NCBI GenBank assembly: GCA_025351645.1
Contig: JANXVN010000097.1
Span: forward strand, 1 to 48,719
Direction of reading: 5' to 3'
Length of the DNA: 48,719 bases
Origin: Ferruginibacter sp.
GTDB taxonomy: Bacteria > Bacteroidota > Bacteroidia > Chitinophagales > Chitinophagaceae
In this document: positions 6,720 to 14,941 of the stretch, piece by piece
How positions within the stretch are numbered: position 1 is the stretch's first letter
Layout: the number at the start of each line of letters is the position of its first letter
Made by a program: the position numbers and the translations under genes
Notes under the pieces: generated by a model
Database searches by the model: none
Told to the model about the DNA's origin: nothing
Seen by the model: the letters and a program-made list of their open reading frames with translations, nothing else

Positions 6720-8222
6720 ATGATGCTTTTTTTCATCTTGCTGATGGCTTCCCACGCAAAGGCGCAGCTAACGTTGACGGGGCAAATACGCACCCGTACC
6801 GAGTTTTGGGATGGCGCTGGTACAGTAAGGCTAAAAGTAAATAGCCCGTCCATTTTTACATCACAGCGCAGCAGGCTTACATTTAATTATAAGATGGAGC
6901 ATCTTATTTTTCAAGCTTCTTTGCAGGATGTAAGGGTTTGGGGGCAGGATGCATCTACCCTTAGCAGCAACGATGGCGGCAAGCTTCAACTGCACGAAGC
7001 CTGGGCAGAAATTGCTTTGGCAAATAAAAAAGACACCTCTTTCAAACATAGTGCCGTTGATTATTTTGCGGTAAAAATTGGCAGGCAAGAACTATTATAT
7101 GATGATAGCCGTTTGCTCGGTAACCTTGATTGGGCACAATCTGCCCGCAGGCACGATGCGGTAGTGTTTAAATTATTGAACAAAGGCTGGCAAGCAGATT
7201 TGGGCATAGCCTTCAACCAAAATACAAATGCCATTAATTACAATGGCACCTTTTATACACCAGCCAATGTAATACCTTATGTAAAGGATAGCCGCGGTAA
7301 TTTAACCCCAACGCCTGCTTCATTTATACCATTGTGCAATGCCGCAGGGTTAAGTTCCAAAACAGGTTCGCCGGCATTTCAGGCAATGCCATCAACCAAT
7401 GGCTTAAACCAAAATTATAAAGCGCTTGAATATTTATATGTCGCAAAAACTTTCAATAAAACCAAGCTTACAGGCTTAGTGCTGGCAGATCATTTTGGCA
7501 AGTATATTAACGACTCTGTAAAAAATATTGCCGGCGCAGATACCGGTTATATTTATGGAAAACGCTTCAACCAAAAAGGTGTTAACAGCCGGGTTACAAC
7601 CGGTATTTTATTAACCAGCATGCTGGATAAAAAACAGGCGCTGGTACTAACAGCAGGCTTCTACTACCAAGCCGGAAAAGACAGGGATGCACAAAAGTTA
7701 AGCGCTTATACCACTACTATTTCTATCACTTACACAAAAAATAAATTTGCTTACACTGCTGGCTACGACTACGTTTCAGGCAATGATGCCTTTTCATCTT
7801 CTACAACCAACCATCGCTTTGACCCATTGTACGGCACCCCGCATAAATTTTGGGGGCTGATGGATTATTTTTATGTAGGCACCGGTTCTCCCACAGGTGG
7901 CTTAAGCGATGCGTATGCTAAAATTAAATATGGCAGTAAAAGCAAAAGGTTTACAGCGCAGGTAGATTATCATTATTTCAGCCTTGCAAATAATCAAAAA
8001 AATACCACTGGCGAAGCTATCAAAAAATATTTAGGTAGCGAGGTAGATTTAGTAACATCTTATGCGCTAAACAAAGTAACTACACTTGAGTATGGGTGTA
8101 GCGTAATGGCGGCTTCTAAAAGTATGGAGTATGCAAAAAATATAACACCAAATACCGCAAAGCTTACAGGCTTATGGAGTTATTTGATGATCAGTATCAA
8201 GCCCGCTTTTCTTTTTAAATAG
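6720..8222 (+). CDS. Alginate-export-type outer-membrane porin, probable nitrate porin
   Basis: This product of about 500 residues has a hydrophobic leader ending AKAQ, followed by a beta-rich sequence. The RTRTEFWDG region and the repeated amphipathic strands resemble the alginate_export/porin family, which occurs in Bacteroidota nitrate-assimilation clusters. It would act as an outer-membrane channel; nitrate as substrate is inferred from position before the NarK-type gene. From ATG 6720 the leader has no positive n-region. An in-frame ATG at 6687 would add MPKNLKNYL, with two lysines, but a TAG at 6714-6716 interrupts it. The leader may therefore have suffered a nonsense mutation. Confidence 0.75.
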   Translation: MMLFFILLMASHAKAQLTLTGQIRTRTEFWDGAGTVRLKVNSPSIFTSQRSRLTFNYKMEHLIFQASLQDVRVWGQDASTLSSNDGGKLQLHEAWAEIALANKKDTSFKHSAVDYFAVKIGRQELLYDDSRLLGNLDWAQSARRHDAVVFKLLNKGWQADLGIAFNQNTNAINYNGTFYTPANVIPYVKDSRGNLTPTPASFIPLCNAAGLSSKTGSPAFQAMPSTNGLNQNYKALEYLYVAKTFNKTKLTGLVLADHFGKYINDSVKNIAGADTGYIYGKRFNQKGVNSRVTTGILLTSMLDKKQALVLTAGFYYQAGKDRDAQKLSAYTTTISITYTKNKFAYTAGYDYVSGNDAFSSSTTNHRFDPLYGTPHKFWGLMDYFYVGTGSPTGGLSDAYAKIKYGSKSKRFTAQVDYHYFSLANNQKNTTGEAIKKYLGSEVDLVTSYALNKVTTLEYGCSVMAASKSMEYAKNITPNTAKLTGLWSYLMISIKPAFLFK

Positions 8223-8265
8223 TGGCCCTTTTGTATTCAATTAGTCAAACTTAAAAATAACCAAC

Positions 8266-9585
8266 ATGCCTTCTATCATAAATAACCAACCGCTCACTAA
8301 ATTAAATGTGCTTAGTTTTAAAGGTATTCAGATGAAAACCTTTCATATAACCTGGCTAACTTTTTTTGCCTGTTTTTTTGGATGGTTCGGGTTGGCGCCT
8401 TTAATGCCAACTATACGTTTAGACCTTGGCCTTACAAAAGCACAGGTTGGCAACACCATCATTGCTGCAGTATCCGCCACCATTTTTGCACGCTTAATAA
8501 TTGGTAAATTATGCGATAGCTGGGGCCCTCGTAAAACCTATACCGCCTTGCTGCTTATAGGTGCATTTCCGGTAATGCTTGTAGGGCTGGCACATAGTTA
8601 CACTTCATTTCTTTTATTTCGATTGGCTATAGGCGTTGTCGGGGCTTCTTTTGTAATAACACAATTCCATACTTCTGTAATGTTTGCACCAAATATAAAG
8701 GGCACGGCCAATGCAGTTGCTGGTGGATGGGGTAATTTAGGCGGCGGTGTAACAAACATGCTGATGCCCGTAATTTTCGCTACCATCGTGGGTTTTGGCT
8801 ACACCAAAGCAGAAGCCTGGAGGTATGCTATGGTTATACCCGGCATTATGTTATTAGTAATGGCAGTAGTGTATTACCGCTGTACAAAAGATACGCCCGA
8901 AGGAAACTATGATGGAATAAACCGTATGAAGAAACCTTCTTCAAAAACAGACTGGAGCATATTGTCTGATTGGCGTGTATGGTCTTTAGCATTGGCGTAT
9001 GCAATGTGCTTTGGCATGGAAATAACTTTTGATGGCGTAGCGGCTTTGCACTTTACAGATACGTTTAAATTAAGCCAGGGCTCTGCAGGTTTTTGGGCGG
9101 GTACTTTTGGTTTCATGAATATTTTTGCAAGGGCCCTGGGTGGTATTTCTGCAGATACGGTGGGCAAAAAATATGGCATGAAAGGTAAAGGTATTTTGCT
9201 TGCAGCAATGTTGTTGCTGGAAGGTTGCGGCATCATTCTTTTTGCCCATGCAGGCTCACTTTCAATGGCTATAATTTCAATGGTAACGTTTGCGTTATTT
9301 CTTAAAATGGCTAATGGCGCAACGTATGCCATCACGCCGTTTGTAAATGAAAAAAATGTAGGCATGGTTAGTGGTATCGTAGGTGCTGGCGGCAATGTTG
9401 GTGGCATGCTCTTTGGCTTCTTATTTAAGTCAACGTTTATCACTTATGTGGAAGCCTTCCAATACATTGGTTATGCGGTAATTGTGGTGTCGTTAATTGT
9501 ATTGGTTACAAGATATACGGTATCAAAAAAGGTAGTAATAATAGAGGGCACGACTTTAAAAAATTCAGCTTTGCAAACGGTGTAG
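8266..9585 (+). CDS. narK: NarK/NRT2-type nitrate (nitrite) transporter, MFS
   Basis: This 439-residue inner-membrane protein has about twelve hydrophobic segments and belongs to the nitrate/nitrite porter branch of the major facilitator superfamily. The nitrate signature is seen twice: GGWGNLGGGVTNMLMP near residues 151-166, and GAGGNVGGMLFG in the second half. The N-terminal phrase LSFKGIQMKTFHITW is typical of Bacteroidota members, so the ATG at 8266 was kept over the internal ATG at 8332. Position between the porin and cobA/nasA supports nitrate uptake for assimilation. Confidence 0.92.
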   Translation: MPSIINNQPLTKLNVLSFKGIQMKTFHITWLTFFACFFGWFGLAPLMPTIRLDLGLTKAQVGNTIIAAVSATIFARLIIGKLCDSWGPRKTYTALLLIGAFPVMLVGLAHSYTSFLLFRLAIGVVGASFVITQFHTSVMFAPNIKGTANAVAGGWGNLGGGVTNMLMPVIFATIVGFGYTKAEAWRYAMVIPGIMLLVMAVVYYRCTKDTPEGNYDGINRMKKPSSKTDWSILSDWRVWSLALAYAMCFGMEITFDGVAALHFTDTFKLSQGSAGFWAGTFGFMNIFARALGGISADTVGKKYGMKGKGILLAAMLLLEGCGIILFAHAGSLSMAIISMVTFALFLKMANGATYAITPFVNEKNVGMVSGIVGAGGNVGGMLFGFLFKSTFITYVEAFQYIGYAVIVVSLIVLVTRYTVSKKVVIIEGTTLKNSALQTV

Positions 9586-9698
9586 GTAACACGAAGCATG
9601 CCTGCAGCTTTAACCAAAAATCAAATTGGCAATTATATAAATAGCAAGAAAATGTATCAATTGAAACGTTGTTTTAAAAATAGCACAACAGTAAATAT

Positions 9699-10532
9699 AT
9701 GGCTGCAATAACTAACCATACAGGCAAACTAATATTGGCAGGCGCCGGTCCGGGCCACCCCGATTTGATAACGGTAAAAGCTGCACGCTACCTGCAACAG
9801 GCAGATGTAGTATTGGCTGATAGGTTAGTAAGCAAAGAGATATTGACCAGTTATGTGCATCCACAAGCAACCATCATTTATGTAGGCAAGCAATGCCGGA
9901 GGGGTTATAGCACACCGCAGCAAAGCATTAATGCCTACATAGTGGAGTATGGGCTGCAAGGCAAGCTGGTAGTGCGTTTAAAGGGTGGGGATGTTTCTAT
10001 ATTTTCAAACATACTGGATGAGTTGCAAACTGCTGTAGCGCATAATATACCTTACGAAATTATACCCGGCGTTACGGCGGCTTTGGGTGCAGCGGCCTTT
10101 GCAGGCATCCCTTTAACCGCCCGTGGGTTTTCTACTGCAGCAAGGTTTTTAACAGCTTACAAATCGGATATAGTAACACCAGCGTATTGGAAAGAACTTT
10201 CACAAACAACCGATACGCTGGTCTTCTATATGTCCAGCGAAACATTGGATGATGTAGTTGAAAACCTTGTGAAAAATAATATAGATCCGGAGAAATTATT
10301 GGCAGTAATTGAACAAGCAACAACGCCGATGCAGCATGTACATATAACTTCTTTGTATGAGTATGCTGCATCACGTAAAGGAAGGGTTTTTGCATCGCCA
10401 TCGCTGGTAATTATTGGCAAGGTGGTAGCGTTGCACAAAGAATTTTCATGGCTACAAAACAGCTACTGCAGCGATACTTATTTTAAACCGGTACTACAAA
10501 GCTCAATAAAATACCATCAACAATTTGACTGA
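9699..10532 (+). CDS. cobA: Uroporphyrinogen-III C-methyltransferase (SUMT)
   Basis: This 277-residue enzyme uses S-adenosylmethionine to methylate uroporphyrinogen III to precorrin-2, the first step towards the siroheme needed by NirB. The SAM-site signature GAGPGHPDLITVKAAR spans residues 15-30, and a VVRLKGGDVSIFS segment near 91-103 corresponds to the family RLKGGDP-F motif, with VS replacing the usual Pro-Phe. It is a stand-alone SUMT, without the CysG dehydrogenase/ferrochelatase half. Its TGA overlaps the TTG start of the nitrate reductase gene by 8 nt, so the two are probably translationally coupled. Confidence 0.92.
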   Translation: MAAITNHTGKLILAGAGPGHPDLITVKAARYLQQADVVLADRLVSKEILTSYVHPQATIIYVGKQCRRGYSTPQQSINAYIVEYGLQGKLVVRLKGGDVSIFSNILDELQTAVAHNIPYEIIPGVTAALGAAAFAGIPLTARGFSTAARFLTAYKSDIVTPAYWKELSQTTDTLVFYMSSETLDDVVENLVKNNIDPEKLLAVIEQATTPMQHVHITSLYEYAASRKGRVFASPSLVIIGKVVALHKEFSWLQNSYCSDTYFKPVLQSSIKYHQQFD

Positions 10533-13500
10533 TAAAAAAAATAATACTATCCAAATTACCCACCTTCAGGCAACGGGGGCATCTCTGCATGAAAACGGAG
10601 ACGCCTTGCCAAAAGTTGTAAAAACTACTTGCTGCTATTGTGGTGTAGGCTGTGGCATTATTGCCAGCAAAGATGCACAAGGCCGCATACATGTAGAGGG
10701 GGATAAAAGCCACCCGGTAAACAAAGGCATGCTTTGCAGCAAAGGCATGAACCTTCATTATACGGTGATGGATAAAAGCAGCCGTTTGCTATACCCGGAA
10801 ATGCGGTATGCCCGTAATCAGCCCAGGCAAAGGGTTTCGTGGGATGCCGCACTGGAGAGGACGGCTGCGGTATTTAAAACATTCATAGAAAAATATGGCC
10901 CTGATTCAGTTGCGTTCTATGCATCCGGGCAATGCCTTACTGAAGAATATTATGTGGCCAATAAATTGATGAAGGGATTTATTGGCAGCAACAATATAGA
11001 TACCAATAGCCGCCTTTGTATGAGCAGTGCAGTAGCTGCGTATAAAATGAGTCTGGGAGAAGATAGCGTGCCGGTAAGTTATGATGACCTTGAATTGACA
11101 GATTGTATTTTTGTAGCCGGTGCTAACCCTGCCTGGTGCCATCCAATTTTATGGAGAAGGGTAGAAACGGCAAGGGAAAAAAATCCCCACCTAAAAATTA
11201 TTGTAAGCGACCCACGCAAAACGCATACCTGTTCTATTGCAGATGTGCACCTGCAGTTAAATCCGGGTACTGATATTGTGTTGCACCATGCTATCGGGCG
11301 TTGTATAATTGAAGCAGGCAATATCGATATCGATTTTATTACTAACCATGCGGAAGGTTTTGCTGCTTACCGGGCTAAAGTATTTGAAAGGCCCATGCAG
11401 GAGTATGCTGCTATTTGTGGCGTTGCCGAAAAGGACATCCAGCTTGCAGCGGCTTATATTGGCAATGCAAAAGCATTCATTTCTATGTGGACGATGGGCT
11501 TAAACCAAAGCGTTATCGGCGTCAACAAAAATCTTTCCCTCATTAACCTTAATTTAATTACCGGGCAAATAGGCAAGCCGGGCGCAGGCCCATTTTCATT
11601 AACGGGCCAGCCTAATGCAATGGGTGGGCGTGAAGTTGGTGGGCTATCAAACTTATTGCCGGCGCATAGGAACCTGGGCAGTGAAAATGATAGGAACGAT
11701 GTAGAAAATTTCTGGCAAATCCCTTTGGGTACTATCCAGCCAAAACCAGGCTTAACAGCAACCGAAATGTTTGATGCGCTAAACGAAGGCAAGCTTAAAG
11801 CCATTTGGATTATGTGCACCAATCCTTTAGTTAGCCTGCCGGATGTACGCATGGCAGAGCTGGCACTAAAAAAAGCAAAGTTTGTGGTAGTGCAGGAAGT
11901 AAGCAGCAGTGCCCAAACAGTACAATACGCAGATGTAGTTTTGCCTGCCGCATCGTGGATAGAAAAAGAGGGGACTATGACAAACGCTGAGCGGCGCATC
12001 AGCGTTTTAAGCAAGCTGGTAAATGCACCAGGCGAAGCTTTGCCAGATGCGGATATCATTTGCCGCTTTGCCCAAAAAATGGGTTACAAGGGTTTTAATT
12101 TTAAAGATGCCGCGGCAATATTTGATGAGCATTGTGCATTGACAGCCGGTACTAATATGGACATAAGTGGCTTGAGTTATGCTGTACTAAAACAAAATGC
12201 AAGTGTGCAATGGCCTTACACAAAAGCCATGAATGATGCGGTTAGCAGTGCAGGTACCTGCACTGGAACTGCAAGGTTATTTACAGGCAATACATTTTAT
12301 ACCCCATCAAAAAAAGCTATTATCCATTCTTTTTCGGATGTTAATGAAAGCGAGCAGCCAACAGCTATCTATCCGTTGATACTCACTACGGGCCGTATTC
12401 GGGACCAGTGGCATACCATGAGCAAAACAGGCAGGGTAAACAAACTGAAGCAACACGTAAGCGAATCTTTTTTAGAAATCCATCCGGATGATGCGGCGCA
12501 GCGGAGCATAAAAGAAAATGCTTTAGTAGATGTTTTTAATGCCCGTGGTACGGTAAGGGTAAAGTCAAAATATTCAGGCGATATAAAAAGAGGCGTAGTG
12601 TTTTTACCGATGCACTGGGGCAAAATATTGAACAGTGATTTAAACCGGGCTAATAACCTTACCAATAATTTGGTAGACCCAATTTCTAAAGAGCCGGATT
12701 TTAAATTTAGTATAGTCCAGGTAGAAGCGTATAAAAAGCCAGTCCAAAAAATAATCGTTATTGGTGCAGGCGCAGGTGCTTTCGGCTTTGTAAAAAGTTA
12801 CCGTGCCTTAAATTTAAGTGATGAGATAAAGGTTTTCAGCAAAGAAAACTTTCCTTTTTATAACAGGGTGATGTTGCCAGATTATATCAGCGGCGCACAA
12901 CAATGGGCGCAACTGGTAAAGATGACGGATGATGAAGAAAATAATTTAGACATCCGTTTATACAGGGGCGTAAGTATTGAGCAAGTGGATAAGGAAAGTA
13001 AAACAGTCACAGATAGCAATGGCACGGTTCACCAATACGATGTGTTGCTGATGGCTACGGGCAGCCGGGCTGCGATGTTAAAAGACGTGCCTGCTATGGA
13101 AGGGATTTTTACCATGAGGAGTAGGGTAGATGCAGATAATTTTAAGGCGCACATTGATCCATCACTGGGAAAAGTTTTGATTATTGGCGGGGGCTTATTG
13201 GGTATTGAGCTGGCTGCTTCGTTAAGGGAAGTGGGCGTGGGCGTTACTATCGTTCAACGCATCAGCAGGTTAATGGATAGGCAGTTGGATACTTTAGGTA
13301 GCCAGTTACTGCATGAAGAACTAGTGCATAAAGAGGTAGATATTTATTACAACGATGAAATTGAACGTTTTTATGGTACCGGCACCGTAACCGGCGTAAA
13401 ATTAAAAAGTGGGCTTGCACTTAACTGCCAGGCAATTGTTATAGCGGTAGGCACCGTAACAAATATTGAACTGGCAAGGGCTTGCGGGCTCGATTGCAAA

Positions 13501-14175
13501 CGCGGCGTTGAAGTAAATGAATACTTGCAAACAAGCGACCCCGCTATATTTGCGGTGGGTGAAATTGCCGAGTTCAAAGGTTTTTTATATGGTATTACCG
13601 CGGCGGCAGAACAGCAGGCGGAAATTGTTGCCCGATATTTAAGCGGCGATATTTCTAAATATTATGAAGGCTCGCTGCTGATGAATATTTTGAAGATGCA
13701 TGGTACCGACCTGGTATCTATGGGCATGGCGGAATGCCCTAATGATAAGGACTACGAAGAAGTAGTATTTATTGATAAAGCAAAACGGTATTATAAAAAA
13801 TGCATCATCCACAACGACCGTTTGGTGGGTGCTATACTTATAGGCGATAAGACAGAATTTTTAGAATACCGCGACCTGATACAAAATAAGATGGAGCTTA
13901 GCGAGAAGCGGTTACAATTATTAAGGTCGGGCAAAATAGCAGAGCCGGTTATTGGAAAGCTCGTATGCAGTTGTGGCAATATCGGAGAAGGCAATATCCT
14001 TAAAAAAATAAACGAGGGCTGCATACAATTAAATGCGCTTTGCGAAGCGAGCGGTGCTGGCATGGGTTGTGGAAGCTGCAGGCCAGAAGTGCAAGCCTTG
14101 CTGGATAAGGCTAAGGTGCCAGCGCCGGCGCAAATTATACATAGCACGGCAAAGGCTATCTCCCAATTAATATAG
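10525..14175 (+). CDS. nasA: Assimilatory nitrate reductase fused to NirB-like FAD/NAD module and BFD [2Fe-2S] domain
   Basis: The 1216 residues hold three modules. Residues 1 to about 730 are a Mo-bis-MGD oxidoreductase of Nas/Nap type: [4Fe-4S] ligands C36-X2-C39-X3-C43-X27-C71 and probable Mo ligand Cys165 in SRLCMSSAV. Residues about 740-1130 resemble the NirB/NasC flavoprotein (VIGAGAGAFGF near 747, second Rossmann motif LIIGGGLLGIE near 886). Residues about 1144-1200 are a BFD-like [2Fe-2S] domain (C1148-X-C1150, C1182-X2-C1185). It reduces nitrate to nitrite in the cytoplasm, probably with its own NAD(P)H-linked electron entry. The TTG start overlaps cobA; the next in-frame Met lies after most of the Fe-S ligands, so TTG is favoured. 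Confidence 0.92.
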   Translation: MTDKKNNTIQITHLQATGASLHENGDALPKVVKTTCCYCGVGCGIIASKDAQGRIHVEGDKSHPVNKGMLCSKGMNLHYTVMDKSSRLLYPEMRYARNQPRQRVSWDAALERTAAVFKTFIEKYGPDSVAFYASGQCLTEEYYVANKLMKGFIGSNNIDTNSRLCMSSAVAAYKMSLGEDSVPVSYDDLELTDCIFVAGANPAWCHPILWRRVETAREKNPHLKIIVSDPRKTHTCSIADVHLQLNPGTDIVLHHAIGRCIIEAGNIDIDFITNHAEGFAAYRAKVFERPMQEYAAICGVAEKDIQLAAAYIGNAKAFISMWTMGLNQSVIGVNKNLSLINLNLITGQIGKPGAGPFSLTGQPNAMGGREVGGLSNLLPAHRNLGSENDRNDVENFWQIPLGTIQPKPGLTATEMFDALNEGKLKAIWIMCTNPLVSLPDVRMAELALKKAKFVVVQEVSSSAQTVQYADVVLPAASWIEKEGTMTNAERRISVLSKLVNAPGEALPDADIICRFAQKMGYKGFNFKDAAAIFDEHCALTAGTNMDISGLSYAVLKQNASVQWPYTKAMNDAVSSAGTCTGTARLFTGNTFYTPSKKAIIHSFSDVNESEQPTAIYPLILTTGRIRDQWHTMSKTGRVNKLKQHVSESFLEIHPDDAAQRSIKENALVDVFNARGTVRVKSKYSGDIKRGVVFLPMHWGKILNSDLNRANNLTNNLVDPISKEPDFKFSIVQVEAYKKPVQKIIVIGAGAGAFGFVKSYRALNLSDEIKVFSKENFPFYNRVMLPDYISGAQQWAQLVKMTDDEENNLDIRLYRGVSIEQVDKESKTVTDSNGTVHQYDVLLMATGSRAAMLKDVPAMEGIFTMRSRVDADNFKAHIDPSLGKVLIIGGGLLGIELAASLREVGVGVTIVQRISRLMDRQLDTLGSQLLHEELVHKEVDIYYNDEIERFYGTGTVTGVKLKSGLALNCQAIVIAVGTVTNIELARACGLDCKRGVEVNEYLQTSDPAIFAVGEIAEFKGFLYGITAAAEQQAEIVARYLSGDISKYYEGSLLMNILKMHGTDLVSMGMAECPNDKDYEEVVFIDKAKRYYKKCIIHNDRLVGAILIGDKTEFLEYRDLIQNKMELSEKRLQLLRSGKIAEPVIGKLVCSCGNIGEGNILKKINEGCIQLNALCEASGAGMGCGSCRPEVQALLDKAKVPAPAQIIHSTAKAISQLI

Positions 14176-14220
14176 GTTTTAAAGGCAACCATATCTAGTT
14201 TAACTATTAATAAAAATATC

Positions 14221-14730
14221 ATGCAGGCACAAAATAAAATCAATCTTTCTTCAACATCCTTTTCTTTTAGCCAGGGAGGATACTTTTTGTTTGAAGAAGA
14301 TTTTGTAGAAGCAGGCGTTCGTTGCATACCTATGATAGTCAGGTTTAAGATGGATGCTGCGGGCATTAAATTAGCACTGGCTACCTGGTGCAAATTTACA
14401 ACAAGGGAAAGGAAGCAGTTGGCTATACTGCCCTGCGATATGCCGGTGAGCGTAAAAGCTTACCACGATTTTTTAAATGGGCTTGTGGTAAAATATACCG
14501 GAAGCCTTGGTGCACAATTAAAATTTGATGCCAGCCCATTGTGGGCTAACCTTGAAAATATGCCTGAAGCTTTGCAACAAAAAGCTATGGAATTTAATTG
14601 GATAATAACCGTTAATAAATGGAAGCGGCTTACACACTTACAACGATTTGCACTGTTGAAATTGTTTAGCCCAGGGCATCAAAATAAAAACTTTCCAAAG
14701 GCAATGGTGGAGTTTGGTTTAGTTGTATAG
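14221..14730 (+). CDS. Nitrate reductase-associated protein (Nitr_red_assoc family)
   Basis: This 169-residue protein matches the conserved nitrate-reductase-associated family known mainly from cyanobacterial nitrate clusters. Supporting signs are FEEDFVEAGVRCIPMIVRFK near residues 22-41, then AGIKLALATW, LPCDMPVS and a YTGSLGAQL segment. It lacks a signal peptide and membrane segments. It follows nasA by 45 nt and is probably co-transcribed. The molecular role is not established; assistance in maturation or function of the nitrate reductase is inferred from gene context. Confidence 0.8.
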   Translation: MQAQNKINLSSTSFSFSQGGYFLFEEDFVEAGVRCIPMIVRFKMDAAGIKLALATWCKFTTRERKQLAILPCDMPVSVKAYHDFLNGLVVKYTGSLGAQLKFDASPLWANLENMPEALQQKAMEFNWIITVNKWKRLTHLQRFALLKLFSPGHQNKNFPKAMVEFGLVV

Positions 14731-14813
14731 CCTGGTTAATTTGGAAGGCTACTGCAGTAAATAAAAGCAACATCGATTTAAAGGGGTGTTTCAAATAGGT
14801 ATGACGAACAAGA

Positions 14814-14886
14814 GGGCGATGTCCGCCCGGCTGCCATTCGGACGGGCAACAATGATGGCCATGGCTGCTGTATTGGTCCGGACCAA
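14814..14886. other. GC-rich spacer with several overlapping palindromes
   Basis: Within a 211-nt spacer four inverted repeats occur. GGGCG-N5-CGCCC lies at 14814-14828. GTCCG (14821-14825) pairs with CGGAC (14839-14843). GCCCG (14825-14829) pairs with CGGGC (14843-14847). TTGGTCCGGACCAA is a perfect palindrome at 14873-14886. The first three share bases, so they would be alternative folds. The block is more GC-rich than its flanks. Function is unknown; a regulatory leader for the next gene or a mobile repeat are both possible. Confidence 0.45.
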
Positions 14887-14941
14887 CGAAAAGTAGCAGC
14901 ACGGTAAATAGCTGCGGAGTTATTATTAAAAAGAATGCATT

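Noticed and set aside
8907..9443. Minus-strand 178-residue frame within narK
   Set aside because: It is a shadow of the transporter; the plus-strand frame has clear membrane segments and nitrate signatures.
11454..12059. Minus-strand 201-residue frame within nasA
   Set aside because: It is antisense to a conserved molybdopterin domain and shows no domain of its own.
10525..14175. Formate dehydrogenase
   Set aside because: The Mo-ligand region (SRLCMSSAV), the BFD domain and the nitrate gene context fit a Nas-type nitrate reductase.
14731..14941. Molybdenum-cofactor riboswitch in the structured spacer
   Set aside because: The hairpins do not show the conserved Moco aptamer layout as I know it, and the site is inside the cluster, not at its head.
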